Shown: piece by piece, positions 16,715 to 24,586 of the stretch
Layout: every line of letters starts with the position of its first letter
Numbering within the stretch: position 1 is the first letter of the stretch
Origin: a virus
DNA length: 47,267 nt
Reading direction: 5' to 3' (one strand)
IMG/VR virus record: IMGVR_UViG_3300009152_003448
Location: 1 to 47,267 of that record
The notes under the pieces: model-generated
Seen by the model: only the letters and a program-made list of their open reading frames with translations
Databases searched by the model: none
What the model was told of the DNA's origin: nothing
Position numbers and translations under genes: made by a program

Positions 16715-17422
16715 ATGAAACATATAGCTCTTACTTCTGCAATCAATTATAATGATTATTTAAAAATTTTTAAAAAACATAATTATTATTTTTTTGATGA
16801 AATACATGTGGCCACAGATACAAGAAATGATAAAGAACTAGAGTCTATATGTAGTGATTCAAAATTTAAATTAATTAAAACTGATAAATTTTATACTTAT
16901 CAAAATAAACCAGCTAAATTCAATAGAGGTGCAGCTTACACATATGCTATGTCAAAAATGGAAAATCCAGAATTAATAACCATAATAGACGCAGATACAA
17001 TACTGCCAGACGATTATTTAAATATATTTAATGAATTAAAAAATAGCGGACCATTCGATCAAATGATAAGTGCTAGGAGATTCGTATTAGAAGATTATCA
17101 GGACTACGAAAAAGTCTTTATAAATAAAGATTCAAATTACAAACCAGAAATAAAAAGTCTTGATTGGGGATGGGGATATTTACAAATTTTTCACGCTAAA
17201 AGCAAATGGCTAAAACAAGGCTTGCAATATCCAGAAAATTATGATTGTGGAACTTCAGATTTTTTCTTTAGGAGACAATTTGGATGGCATATTTTTAGAA
17301 ACGATACAGAGGAGCATTATTGGGACCCCTCAGCACAAGTATGCTTGAGAAACTATACAGTTTATGGTTTAGGTCCAAATAATATAAACGCAGAAGGTAG
17401 ACGAGCTAAAGAGTTTATTTAA
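16715..17422 (+). CDS. GT-A-type glycosyltransferase
   Basis: A 235-aa protein with a GT-A core: FFDEIHVATDTRNDKELESI in the N-terminal part, then LITIIDADTILPDDYLNIF (residues 87-105), with a clear D92-A-D94 metal site. The C-terminal half has SLDWGWGYLQIFHAKSKWL and DCGTSDFFFRRQF, an acceptor-side acidic motif of GT2/GT7C type. It is the last gene of the island and lies directly before RecA. The ATG is preceded by AAGGA at a 6-nt spacing, a weak ribosome site. A surface-glycan role is likely by position; DNA-base glycosylation cannot be excluded. Confidence 0.68.
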   Translation: MKHIALTSAINYNDYLKIFKKHNYYFFDEIHVATDTRNDKELESICSDSKFKLIKTDKFYTYQNKPAKFNRGAAYTYAMSKMENPELITIIDADTILPDDYLNIFNELKNSGPFDQMISARRFVLEDYQDYEKVFINKDSNYKPEIKSLDWGWGYLQIFHAKSKWLKQGLQYPENYDCGTSDFFFRRQFGWHIFRNDTEEHYWDPSAQVCLRNYTVYGLGPNNINAEGRRAKEFI

Positions 17423-17424
17423 AC

Positions 17425-17452
17425 TTGCATTTTTTAAAATTTACATTATAAT
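17425..17452 (+). promoter_or_regulatory. sigma70-type promoter of recA-like gene (leaderless)
   Basis: TTGCAT (17425-17430), a 16-nt spacer and TATAAT (17447-17452), then AATAAT and the ATG at 17459. The -10 box through the ATG is identical to the one ahead of the minus-strand gene starting at 33284. Confidence 0.7.
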
Positions 17453-17458
17453 AATAAT

Positions 17459-18601
17459 ATGGCAAAAAAATCTAAAGAAGAAATCATCGAATCATCTGGC
17501 CCAAGCGCATCAGATAGACTACTTTCATTTTTAAAGGAAAACAAAGAAGATCATTATAATTTTGAAGATGAAGTATATTACAAGGTGTCAACTGGTAGTT
17601 TAAACCTGGATATCGCTACAGGCGGTGGTTTATGTCCAGGTTTGCATAGATTTATTGGGATGAATGAAGGAGGAAAAACGTCAGAAGCACTCGAAGTAAC
17701 AAATAACTTTCTTAAAACAGTAGATAATTCTAGAGCTTTACTTTTTAAAGCAGAAGGAAGATTGAGCAAGGAAATTAAAGATCGTTCTGGCATTAAGTTC
17801 GTTACCGATGCCAAAGAATGGGTCGATGGAACATGCTTTGTATTTGAATGTAATATTTTTGAAACAGTTTCCGAATTGATGAAAGATCTTATTCAATCAA
17901 ATGATGAAAATAAAAGATATATCTTTATTCTTGATTCAGTTGACGGATTGATGACAAAAGGCGATTCTCAAAAGAGCATGACCGAAGCAACAAAGGTTGC
18001 TGGCGGAGCAGTTATCTCTTCGATGTTAATGAAGAGAATTTCTCTTGCACTTTCCAAGCGTGGTCATATGGCGATCTTTATTAGTCAAGTTCGATCTGAT
18101 ATTAAGCTTGATCCTTATGCAGCAAACAAGGATATTCGTCAAACTACCGCAACTGGTGGAAATGCATTACTGCATTTCGCTAATTGGATTCTTGAATTTG
18201 AACCAAAGTTTAACAAGGATCTTATTCTTGAAAAACCAAATGAAAAATACGATCAAGTTAAGAACAAGATTATTGGACACAATGTTAAGATTGTGATTAA
18301 AAAATCTACAAATGAATCTACAAACTCTAAGATTCAATATCCAATTAAATATGGTCGCAAAGACGGCTCTTCAGTTTGGAGAGAATACGAGATCATTGAT
18401 CAAATCTTATCTTGGGAATTTGCAACAGCAAAAGGAGCATGGGTTACTTTTTCTGACGAAATCATTGATGAACTTAAAAAAGTAAATCTAGAGCTTAAGA
18501 AACAACACCAAGGAATAGACAATCTAAGATCTTATCTAGAAGAAAATAAACCAATCGTAGACTATTTCTATAATAAATTCATTAATACTCTTGCATCATG
18601 A
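17459..18601 (+). CDS. RecA/UvsX-like recombinase
   Basis: A 380-aa strand-exchange ATPase that would form filaments on single-stranded DNA for recombination-dependent replication and repair. The Walker A is GMNEGGKTS (residues 67-75; E. coli has GPESSGKTT), Walker B is RYIFILDSVDGL with D159, the ATP/DNA-contact strand is MAIFISQVRSDI, and DNA loop L2 is TTATGGNALLHFAN (229-242). The N-terminal ~40 residues and the C-terminal region from ~300 are divergent from bacterial RecA, which is usual for phage proteins. It has its own leaderless promoter and ends ATGA-overlapping a nuclease gene. Confidence 0.9.
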   Translation: MAKKSKEEIIESSGPSASDRLLSFLKENKEDHYNFEDEVYYKVSTGSLNLDIATGGGLCPGLHRFIGMNEGGKTSEALEVTNNFLKTVDNSRALLFKAEGRLSKEIKDRSGIKFVTDAKEWVDGTCFVFECNIFETVSELMKDLIQSNDENKRYIFILDSVDGLMTKGDSQKSMTEATKVAGGAVISSMLMKRISLALSKRGHMAIFISQVRSDIKLDPYAANKDIRQTTATGGNALLHFANWILEFEPKFNKDLILEKPNEKYDQVKNKIIGHNVKIVIKKSTNESTNSKIQYPIKYGRKDGSSVWREYEIIDQILSWEFATAKGAWVTFSDEIIDELKKVNLELKKQHQGIDNLRSYLEENKPIVDYFYNKFINTLAS

Positions 18602-19017
18602 GATTATTGAATATTAACGGCAAGCTCGTTAATAAGAATGTAACAAATTACGAAATAGATTGGGATGCAAAATCTAGAAGCAAATTGCAATTTAAATTCA
18701 AGCAATTTTTCTATCCTTATTGGAAAAATCATATCGTTTATGAAGAGTTTCCAGTTTATGGAAGCATGCTTAAAGTAGATTTATTAAATGCAACAAAAAA
18801 GATAGCAGTTGAAATACAAGGCGATCAACATGAGAGCTTTAATAAGTTCTTTCACGACAATTCTAGATTAAAATATCTTCAAAGTATAAAAAGAGACGTT
18901 AAAAAAGAAAAATGGTTAGAAATGAATGGATTTAAGTTTCTAGAACTCTACGAAAATGATTTAAAAAATTTATCACCACAATATATAGAAGAAAAGTGCG
19001 GAATATTAATTATTTAA
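18598..19017 (+). CDS. VSR/DUF559-like PD-(D/E)XK endonuclease
   Basis: A 139-aa protein with the core of very-short-patch-repair-type endonucleases. VDLLNATKKIAVEIQGDQHE (residues 60-79) gives D61 and the E72-x-Q74 metal site (the Q replaces the usual K, as in many VSR-like proteins). DVKKEKWLEMNGFKFLELYE (100-119) is the helix-strand region following the site in this fold. It is ATGA-coupled to the RecA gene, so a role in recombination, nicking or junction processing is plausible. The specificity is not deducible. Confidence 0.7.
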   Translation: MRLLNINGKLVNKNVTNYEIDWDAKSRSKLQFKFKQFFYPYWKNHIVYEEFPVYGSMLKVDLLNATKKIAVEIQGDQHESFNKFFHDNSRLKYLQSIKRDVKKEKWLEMNGFKFLELYENDLKNLSPQYIEEKCGILII

Positions 19018-19032
19018 GTGTAAAATTTTGTG

Positions 19033-19293
19033 GTGACAAATAAGAAAAAATTCAATTTTCCAGCATCTCTTTTAAAACAAATTGATGAATGTAGTTTCGG
19101 CGGATATATACTTTTTAATTTTTCAAGTAAAGGTGAACCCCAAGTATATACAAAATTTGATAATCAAATAAACGCTATGGCTCTTTTATATTATTTAAAT
19201 ACATGGGGACAAAGCATAGATCAACTTAATTTAGAGGCAACTACGGATTTAATAGCTAGAAAAAACGAAAACGAAGATTCAGAAGAAGATTAA
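19033..19293 (+). CDS. hypothetical protein, acidic C-terminus
   Basis: An 86-aa protein not recognised. It has one globular-looking segment (FGGYILFNFSSKGEPQVYTK, then INAMALLYYLNTWG) and an acidic tail ending ENEDSEED. GTG codons occur at 19030 and 19033; a TAAAAT box ends at 19026, six nucleotides before 19033, so I choose the second GTG as a leaderless start. It lies between nuclease and helicase genes. An acidic tail on a small phage protein could serve protein-protein contact, but that is speculation. Confidence 0.55.
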   Translation: MTNKKKFNFPASLLKQIDECSFGGYILFNFSSKGEPQVYTKFDNQINAMALLYYLNTWGQSIDQLNLEATTDLIARKNENEDSEED

Positions 19294-19296
19294 AAC

Positions 19297-19325
19297 TTGA
19301 CTTTTAATTTCTAGTTTGGTATCAT
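19297..19325 (+). promoter_or_regulatory. sigma70-type promoter of helicase operon
   Basis: TTGACT (19297-19302), a 17-nt spacer and TATCAT (19320-19325). The helicase ATG is at 19335, nine nucleotides after the -10 box, so the leader would be only about 2-3 nt long. Confidence 0.72.
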
Positions 19326-19334
19326 ATATAAAGG

Positions 19335-20819
19335 ATGATTTATTCTTTACAAGTAGAAAGACACGTATTAAGCGGTCTATTAAAGCATCAAGATTTATTT
19401 GCAGATGTTGATGTATTTTTAACAGAGAATGACTTCTATAATGATGTTCATTGTACTATTTATTCTATATTCAAGAACATTAAACATAAAGGTGAAAACG
19501 TAGATAAAGTACTATTAGCGGAAAAAATTAAGAATCTTGGAATCTCATTTAAAGACGAGATTAATATCTTTGATTACATTGATAATTTAAGCTTCTCACA
19601 AATAACTCAAGAAGCCACAATGGAAGCATGCAAAGAACTTATTAAACTACGAGTCAGAAGAGAGATTTCTTCAACAGCAGATAAACTTAAAGAATATGTC
19701 ACAAAAAACTCGGATGAATCTCTTGATTCTATTATTACTAAAATAGATCAGATTTATAATAAAAAAATTTCATCTTATTCAGAAAATGATATGCCAATTA
19801 ATATTTTTGAAGGGGTCGAAGATCTTATCGAAGAAATTGGTAATAGCCCCAAAGAAGATACTGGATTAATAACTCCATATTCTGAATTTAACAGAATGTA
19901 TGGTGGTTTAAAAAATGGTAATATCTATGCCATCGCTAGTAGACCTGGAGGCGGTAAATCGACTTGGGTCAATGACATCTGTTTCAAAACCTCTATTAAT
20001 CCCAAGAATAAAACTAAAACTCTTATTCTTGATACTGAAATGCAAACTGTAGATATTCAATTAAGAATGGTTGCATCTTTGAGTGGTGTTCCAGTTTGGT
20101 ATCTTGAAACTGGTAATTGGCGCAAAAATGAAGAAATGACAAAGAAAGTAAGAGAAGCTTGGGATAAAGTTAAAAAATACGAATACTTTCATTATCATGT
20201 AGGAAATAAAAATATTGACCAAGTATGTTCCATAATTCGCAGATGGTATCTTTCTAAAGTCGGAAGAGGAAATCAAGCTATGATTGCTTATGATTATATT
20301 AAACTAACTGGAGAAAAAGTAGGTCAAAATTGGGCAGAGCATCAAGCAATTGGAGATAAGATTGATAAACTAAAAAGAATCTCAGAAGAAATTCATTGTC
20401 CAATTATTACAGCTATGCAATTAAATAGAACTGGCGAAAGTTTTAATAGAAAAGGTTCAGAAGTCGTGGATGATAGTTCTGTAATTTCACTTTCAGATCG
20501 ATTACAATGGTTTGCATCATTCGTAGCAATCTTTAGAAGAAAAACTTTAGATGAGATTACTCTCGATGGTCAAGCCTTTGGAACTCACAAGCTAATCCCT
20601 ACTAAAACTAGATTCCAAGGAAAAGATGCAGCTGGTCATCAAGATTTAGTTAGAAGGCTAGATTGTACTGGCAAAGAAATCTGGTCACAAAACTATTTAA
20701 ACTATAATGTTCAAAACTTCAATATCGAAGAAAGAGGATCACTCGCAGATGTAGCAGAGCATCAAAGAGAACAATACGAACTCAACGATGCAAATGCAAA
20801 TGATGGAGAACTATTATGA
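19335..20819 (+). CDS. dnaB: DnaB-like replicative helicase
   Basis: A 494-aa hexameric 5'-3' helicase. The N-terminal domain begins with the family pattern VERHVLSGLLKHQDLFADVD. The RecA-like core has the linker YGGLKNGNIYAIASRPGGGK (Walker A at about residues 202-210), then KTLILDTEMQTVDIQLRMV, Walker B-type MIAYDYIKLTGE (Tyr replaces the usual V/I-D context: A-Y-D-Y), and HCPIITAMQLNRTGE, the arginine/DNA-loop region. Its near-leaderless promoter lies immediately upstream. It is the head of an overlapping run with thyX, primase and nuclease genes, which would be co-expressed as the replication module. Confidence 0.93.
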   Translation: MIYSLQVERHVLSGLLKHQDLFADVDVFLTENDFYNDVHCTIYSIFKNIKHKGENVDKVLLAEKIKNLGISFKDEINIFDYIDNLSFSQITQEATMEACKELIKLRVRREISSTADKLKEYVTKNSDESLDSIITKIDQIYNKKISSYSENDMPINIFEGVEDLIEEIGNSPKEDTGLITPYSEFNRMYGGLKNGNIYAIASRPGGGKSTWVNDICFKTSINPKNKTKTLILDTEMQTVDIQLRMVASLSGVPVWYLETGNWRKNEEMTKKVREAWDKVKKYEYFHYHVGNKNIDQVCSIIRRWYLSKVGRGNQAMIAYDYIKLTGEKVGQNWAEHQAIGDKIDKLKRISEEIHCPIITAMQLNRTGESFNRKGSEVVDDSSVISLSDRLQWFASFVAIFRRKTLDEITLDGQAFGTHKLIPTKTRFQGKDAAGHQDLVRRLDCTGKEIWSQNYLNYNVQNFNIEERGSLADVAEHQREQYELNDANANDGELL

Positions 20820-21472
20820 ATGTAGATTTAGTATCAATTACAAAACCAGAAATTAAAGGAATTAAAAATCCAGAAGACTTGGTGGCATTTTGCGCTAGAG
20901 TTAGTAATCCATCTAATCAGATGAATATCGAAACTGCTCCAAAGCTATTAAAATTTTTAATTAAACACAAGCATTGGAGTCCATTTGAGCTTGTTGATAT
21001 GTGTGTTGAAATTAAAACTAGTAGAGGAATTGCGGCTCAAATTCTTAGGCATAGATCATTTAGTTTTCAAGAATTTAGTCAAAGATATAGTGTTGCAAAT
21101 GAGTTTGAAGATATCGAACTCAGATTGCAAGGAGATAAGAATAGACAAGTAGGCGAAATTCTTATGAAAACAAATACCGATGCATACGATAAAGTTAATG
21201 AAGTTCTAATAGAGTCTCTATCGCTTTCTCAACATTGTTATGATACAATGATTGAAAATGGGATTGCGAAAGAAGTAGCAAGAATGATATTACCTTTAAC
21301 AACTCAAACTACAATGTATATGAAGGGTTCATTAAGAAGTTGGATTCATTATATCGAGTTAAGAACCAAGCAAAATACTCAAAAAGAACATAGATTAATT
21401 GCGGAAAAATGTAAAAAGATTTTCATTAAAGAATTTCCTACAATAAGTGAGGCTTTAGAATGGAAGAGTTAA
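20816..21472 (+). CDS. thyX: flavin-dependent thymidylate synthase ThyX
   Basis: A 218-aa enzyme making dTMP from dUMP with FAD, NADPH and methylenetetrahydrofolate. The ThyX signature R-H-R-x7-S is present as RHRSFSFQEFSQR (residues 78-90). The N-terminal SNPSNQMNIETAPKLLKFLI and HWSPFELVDMCVEI precede it, and KGSLRSWIHYIELR supplies the second substrate-binding region. Length is normal. The ATG overlaps the helicase stop, and the primase ATG lies 13 nt before its end. It secures thymidine supply for an AT-rich genome. Confidence 0.96.
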   Translation: MNVDLVSITKPEIKGIKNPEDLVAFCARVSNPSNQMNIETAPKLLKFLIKHKHWSPFELVDMCVEIKTSRGIAAQILRHRSFSFQEFSQRYSVANEFEDIELRLQGDKNRQVGEILMKTNTDAYDKVNEVLIESLSLSQHCYDTMIENGIAKEVARMILPLTTQTTMYMKGSLRSWIHYIELRTKQNTQKEHRLIAEKCKKIFIKEFPTISEALEWKS

Positions 21473-22365
21473 ATGTATATCAAATCTTAACAGATCTTGG
21501 TTACCAATTAAAAGATTGCGGGAAAGAGTTTAGAGCTAAACCTTTATATAGGGATAGCGACAATGACTCTGTATTAAGAATCTATAAAGATACTGGTAAA
21601 TGGGTAGATTTCAAACAGAACATGAGTGGAGATATAAATTCATTAGTTAAATTAACACTTAAATTAGAAAACCCAAACGAAGCCCAAGAATGGCTTAAAA
21701 ATAAAAACTTTGCATTTAAAAACCCAACAGAACCACAAAAACCATTGATAAAATCTTCTAAAAAATTTGACATAGAAATTCTTTCTAGATTAGAAGACGA
21801 TCAAAGTTATTGGGTAAAAAGAGGGGTTGATACTGAAATCTTAAAAATTTTTAAAGGTGGAGTTGCAAAAATGGGAAAGATGAAAAACAGATATGTATTT
21901 CCTATTTTTAACGCTAAGAATAATATTATAGGATTTTCTGGAAGAGACGTTACCAATTTATCTAAGATAAAGTGGAAACATATTGGTGAAAAAACAGAGT
22001 TTGTTTATCCATTATTTATTAATTCACAAATCATACAACAGCAAAAAGAAATAATCTTGGTCGAAAGTATTGGAGATATGTTGAGTTTATGGCAAGCTGG
22101 AGTTCAGAACGTTCTTGTTACATTTGGAACTAGTTTAAGTTTAGCGATTTTAAATTACTGTTTAAAACTTGATCCAAAAAAGATTTATATCAGTTTAAAT
22201 AATGATTCCAATAAAAATAATGCTGGAAATATTGCAGCAGAAAAAACTCAAAGCAGATTAAGTAGATACTTTGATAAAAGTCAACTAAAAATAGCTCTAC
22301 CACCTAAAAAAGATTTTGGCGAAATGACAAAAGAAGAAATAGTTCAATGGAAAAACAATCTTTAA
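21460..22365 (+). CDS. DnaG-type Toprim primase, zinc-site-free
   Basis: A 301-aa primase-like protein. The N-terminal ~65 residues resemble the CHC2 zinc-binding region in order (CGKEFRAKPLYRDSDNDSVL, then WVDFKQNMSGDINSLV) but lack the Cys/His ligands, so no zinc is expected. A core strand YVFPIFNAKNNIIGFSGRDV (residues 145-164) follows. The Toprim metal site is EIILVESIGDMLSLWQAG, with E202 and D206, and the second acidic cluster is ISLNNDSNKNNAG near D249, where Asn replaces one usual Asp. It would prime Okazaki fragments for the DnaB-like helicase encoded just upstream. Comparable zinc-less primases occur in phages. Confidence 0.82.
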   Translation: MEELNVYQILTDLGYQLKDCGKEFRAKPLYRDSDNDSVLRIYKDTGKWVDFKQNMSGDINSLVKLTLKLENPNEAQEWLKNKNFAFKNPTEPQKPLIKSSKKFDIEILSRLEDDQSYWVKRGVDTEILKIFKGGVAKMGKMKNRYVFPIFNAKNNIIGFSGRDVTNLSKIKWKHIGEKTEFVYPLFINSQIIQQQKEIILVESIGDMLSLWQAGVQNVLVTFGTSLSLAILNYCLKLDPKKIYISLNNDSNKNNAGNIAAEKTQSRLSRYFDKSQLKIALPPKKDFGEMTKEEIVQWKNNL

Positions 22366-23312
22366 AAGTATTATCAGCTTCTAGAATTAAAACTCTTGAG
22401 ACTTGTTCTTGGGTATACTGGAATAACTATCATACTAAAGTTCCTCAAAGTCAAAATGATGGAGCATTAAGAGGAACAATTTGTCATACAATTTTTGAAT
22501 TGCTTTTAAATAAAAGACATCTTAAAAATTATAAAAGAATAATAAAAAAGAATGCTATCGATGGAGATGAAGGAGTAAATAGACTAGTTAAAAAATTATC
22601 CGTGAAAGTCAAACTAGACGAAAGTAATTATAAACTATTAAATGATATGATTTTAGTTGGTCTTAAAAACGACTTCTTTGGAGAAGGTGGAAAAATAGTT
22701 AAGCCAGAGTATGATTTTAATATTCAAAACGATGAACCAAAATATCATATTCGTGGTTTTATAGACAAGCCTATTAAAATCAAAAAAGAAATGCATATAA
22801 TCGACTATAAAAGCTCCAAATACAAGTTTAGGGGTGACGACCTTGAAGCTAATATTCAAGCTATGATGTATAGTCTAGCGAGTAAAAAATTATGGCCAAA
22901 ATTAAAACCAATAGTAAAGTTCTTGTTTCTTAGGTTTCCTAAACAGCCAATTCAAGAGTTAGTATTTGATGATAATCAAATTAAGGGGTTCGAGCATTAT
23001 CTTGAGCATATTAATCATTATGTTAATAAGTTTGACGAAGAATCCGCTAGATCAAACTTTGCAATAGATAGTGTTAAGAATAAATGGATGTGTCAAGTTG
23101 GTGGATGGAAATGCCCCTATAAAGATCCATATAAATATTATGTAAAAGTAAATGATAAAGGCGAAGTTATAGAAACTAGTCTAGAAGATAATTTTAAAGA
23201 TATAGAAGGATTTAAAGTAGAAACTCGAACATATGAAGGATGTCCAAAATTTCAAACTAGTTCTGATAAAAATGAGTTTCTTGATGACTCAAAAGACGAA
23301 TTTTTAGATTGA
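22347..23312 (+). CDS. Cas4/AddB-like PD-(D/E)XK nuclease with Fe-S cluster site
   Basis: A 321-aa RecB-family nuclease. Motifs: SASRIKTLETCSWVYWNN (first Cys, C20), GTICHTIFELL (H47), IRGFIDKPI (D140), MHIIDYKSSKYK (D153-Y-K155 of the catalytic D-x-K) and EANIQAMMYSLA. Three Cys follow at C249, C256 and C299 (MCQVGGWKC ... EGCPKF); with C20 they make the four ligands of the 4Fe-4S 'iron staple' of AddB/Cas4 proteins. It probably acts in phage recombination or DNA end processing. No other CRISPR protein or array is nearby, so it is not CRISPR-linked. The ATG overlaps the primase gene by 19 nt. Confidence 0.85.
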   Translation: MEKQSLKVLSASRIKTLETCSWVYWNNYHTKVPQSQNDGALRGTICHTIFELLLNKRHLKNYKRIIKKNAIDGDEGVNRLVKKLSVKVKLDESNYKLLNDMILVGLKNDFFGEGGKIVKPEYDFNIQNDEPKYHIRGFIDKPIKIKKEMHIIDYKSSKYKFRGDDLEANIQAMMYSLASKKLWPKLKPIVKFLFLRFPKQPIQELVFDDNQIKGFEHYLEHINHYVNKFDEESARSNFAIDSVKNKWMCQVGGWKCPYKDPYKYYVKVNDKGEVIETSLEDNFKDIEGFKVETRTYEGCPKFQTSSDKNEFLDDSKDEFLD

Positions 23313-23337
23313 TATTTTTATAAACTTCTGTTATATT
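23309..23337 (+). promoter_or_regulatory. sigma70-type promoter of polymerase III operon (leaderless)
   Basis: TTGATA (23309-23314), a 17-nt spacer and TATATT (23332-23337). The ATG at 23345 is seven nucleotides beyond the -10 box. This placement also argues for starting the gene at 23345 rather than at the TTG inside the -10 box. Confidence 0.68.
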
Positions 23338-23344
23338 GGTAAAA

Positions 23345-24091
23345 ATGATACCTTTATTTAAATCTCATTATTCTTTAGGAAGATCTATTCTTACCCTAGA
23401 GGATAAGTCTGAAAGAGATGAATATCCAGACTCTATTATTCAAATAGCTAAACAAAATAAATTAAAAGAGATATTTCTAGTAGAGGATAACATGTCTTCA
23501 TTTCTTGAAGCTTATACAAATTGCAAGAACAATAATATTAAATTGAATTATGGATTAAGAATTTCAGTTACAGAGTCGATTGTTGATAAAACTGAAGAAT
23601 CAAGAGTTAAAAACTCAAAACTTATACTTTTCTTTAAAAATAAAAAAGGCTATGAATCTTTAACTAAACTATTTAGTATTGGCGCAAAAGATGGTTTTTA
23701 TTATGAACCTAGATTAGATTATACAACAATAGAGAACAACTGGTCAGATGATCTAATTATGGGTATTCCATTTTATGATTCTTTTATATTTAATAATACT
23801 TTAAAAAATAGCATATGCGTTCCTCAAATAGATTTTACTAAACCAGTGGTATTCATTGAACAGAACGAACTACCTTTTGATTTTCTTATTAAAGATAAAA
23901 TGCTATCATTTGCAGAAAAGAATAAACTAGAAATTTTTAATGCAAAAAGCATTTATTATACTGATAGAAAAGACTTTAAAACATATTTAACCTTTAGATG
24001 TATCAATAAAAGAACTGTTCTGAATAAACCAGATCTTGAGCATATGAGTAGTAATGAATTTTGTTTTGAAAGCTGGAAAAATAAAAAATGA
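23345..24091 (+). CDS. DNA polymerase III alpha, N-terminal PHP domain (split DnaE, part 1)
   Basis: A 248-aa stand-alone version of the PHP domain that normally begins DnaE. The opening IPLFKSHYSLGRSIL matches the DnaE H-S-x-Y-S start, and NNIKLNYGLRISVTE matches the 'I-K-P-I-I-G-x-E' strand. LILFFKNKKGYESLTKL is the L-L-A-x-N-x-x-G-Y-x-N-L motif, and SIYYTDRKDFKTYLTFRCIN is the final 'x-H-Y-L-x-x-x-D-x-x-x-x-x-x-L-x-C-I' segment. The first His of the HxH metal motif is replaced (K-S-H), so PHP phosphatase/exonuclease activity is probably lost. It ends exactly where a normal DnaE passes into its polymerase domain; the polymerase half is encoded at 25438. The two would need to associate as proteins. 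Confidence 0.85.
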   Translation: MIPLFKSHYSLGRSILTLEDKSERDEYPDSIIQIAKQNKLKEIFLVEDNMSSFLEAYTNCKNNNIKLNYGLRISVTESIVDKTEESRVKNSKLILFFKNKKGYESLTKLFSIGAKDGFYYEPRLDYTTIENNWSDDLIMGIPFYDSFIFNNTLKNSICVPQIDFTKPVVFIEQNELPFDFLIKDKMLSFAEKNKLEIFNAKSIYYTDRKDFKTYLTFRCINKRTVLNKPDLEHMSSNEFCFESWKNKK

Positions 24092-24585
24092 AAACATTAG
24101 AAATACCTAAAAAAACTAATTCCTATGGTTCGAAGTGTCGTCAAATAGAGGGTAACGAAGAAAGAACTAGAGACTACAAAGATATGCTTTATTCATATCA
24201 AAAACTTTGGGCGCAGGATGCAGATTTAATAAATTTTCATTACTTAGGTTCAGAAAGAATCCTCGATTCAATTTTAGAATTAACTAGAATAGATAGCGAA
24301 ACGATACCAAAGGATTTATATTTTGATAAAATATTACATAGATTCAAAGAAAGAGATGCTCAAAGAGCTAATATCGTAGACATAGGTAATAAGCTTAACA
24401 CAACTGTTTACATTGTTGCTTTCTTAAAAAATTTACAAAAATATAAAATATATAATCTTACAAAAGATGATGGAATTTGGATAGAGATGAATCAAGCAGA
24501 ACACATAGCATGGCATCATAAAATGAGAGATTATGATTTTGATGAATTTTTAGATTTTAAACCTTACTATCCAAAATATATTTAA
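24088..24585 (+). CDS. hypothetical protein between split polymerase genes
   Basis: A 165-aa protein not recognised. It is mostly helical by composition, with segments YKDMLYSYQKLWAQDADLIN, RFKERDAQRANIVDIGNKLN and a C-terminal aromatic/His region (AEHIAWHHKMRDYDFDEFL). There are no membrane spans and no obvious catalytic motif. The ATG overlaps the PHP stop (ATGA) and its stop is one base before the exonuclease ATG, so it is made together with polymerase III parts. A structural role bridging the PHP and polymerase halves is attractive, but only by position. Confidence 0.6.
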   Translation: MKTLEIPKKTNSYGSKCRQIEGNEERTRDYKDMLYSYQKLWAQDADLINFHYLGSERILDSILELTRIDSETIPKDLYFDKILHRFKERDAQRANIVDIGNKLNTTVYIVAFLKNLQKYKIYNLTKDDGIWIEMNQAEHIAWHHKMRDYDFDEFLDFKPYYPKYI

Positions 24586-24586
24586 T

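Noticed and set aside
22347-23312. Cas4-like nuclease suggesting a CRISPR system
   Set aside because: No Cas1, Cas2 or effector genes and no regularly spaced repeats are present; the neighbours are replication genes, so it is a phage recombination nuclease of the same fold.
23336-23344. TTG start at 23336 for the PHP gene
   Set aside because: It lies on the -10 box of the promoter, so it would not be transcribed; the ATG at 23345 fits the family N-terminus.
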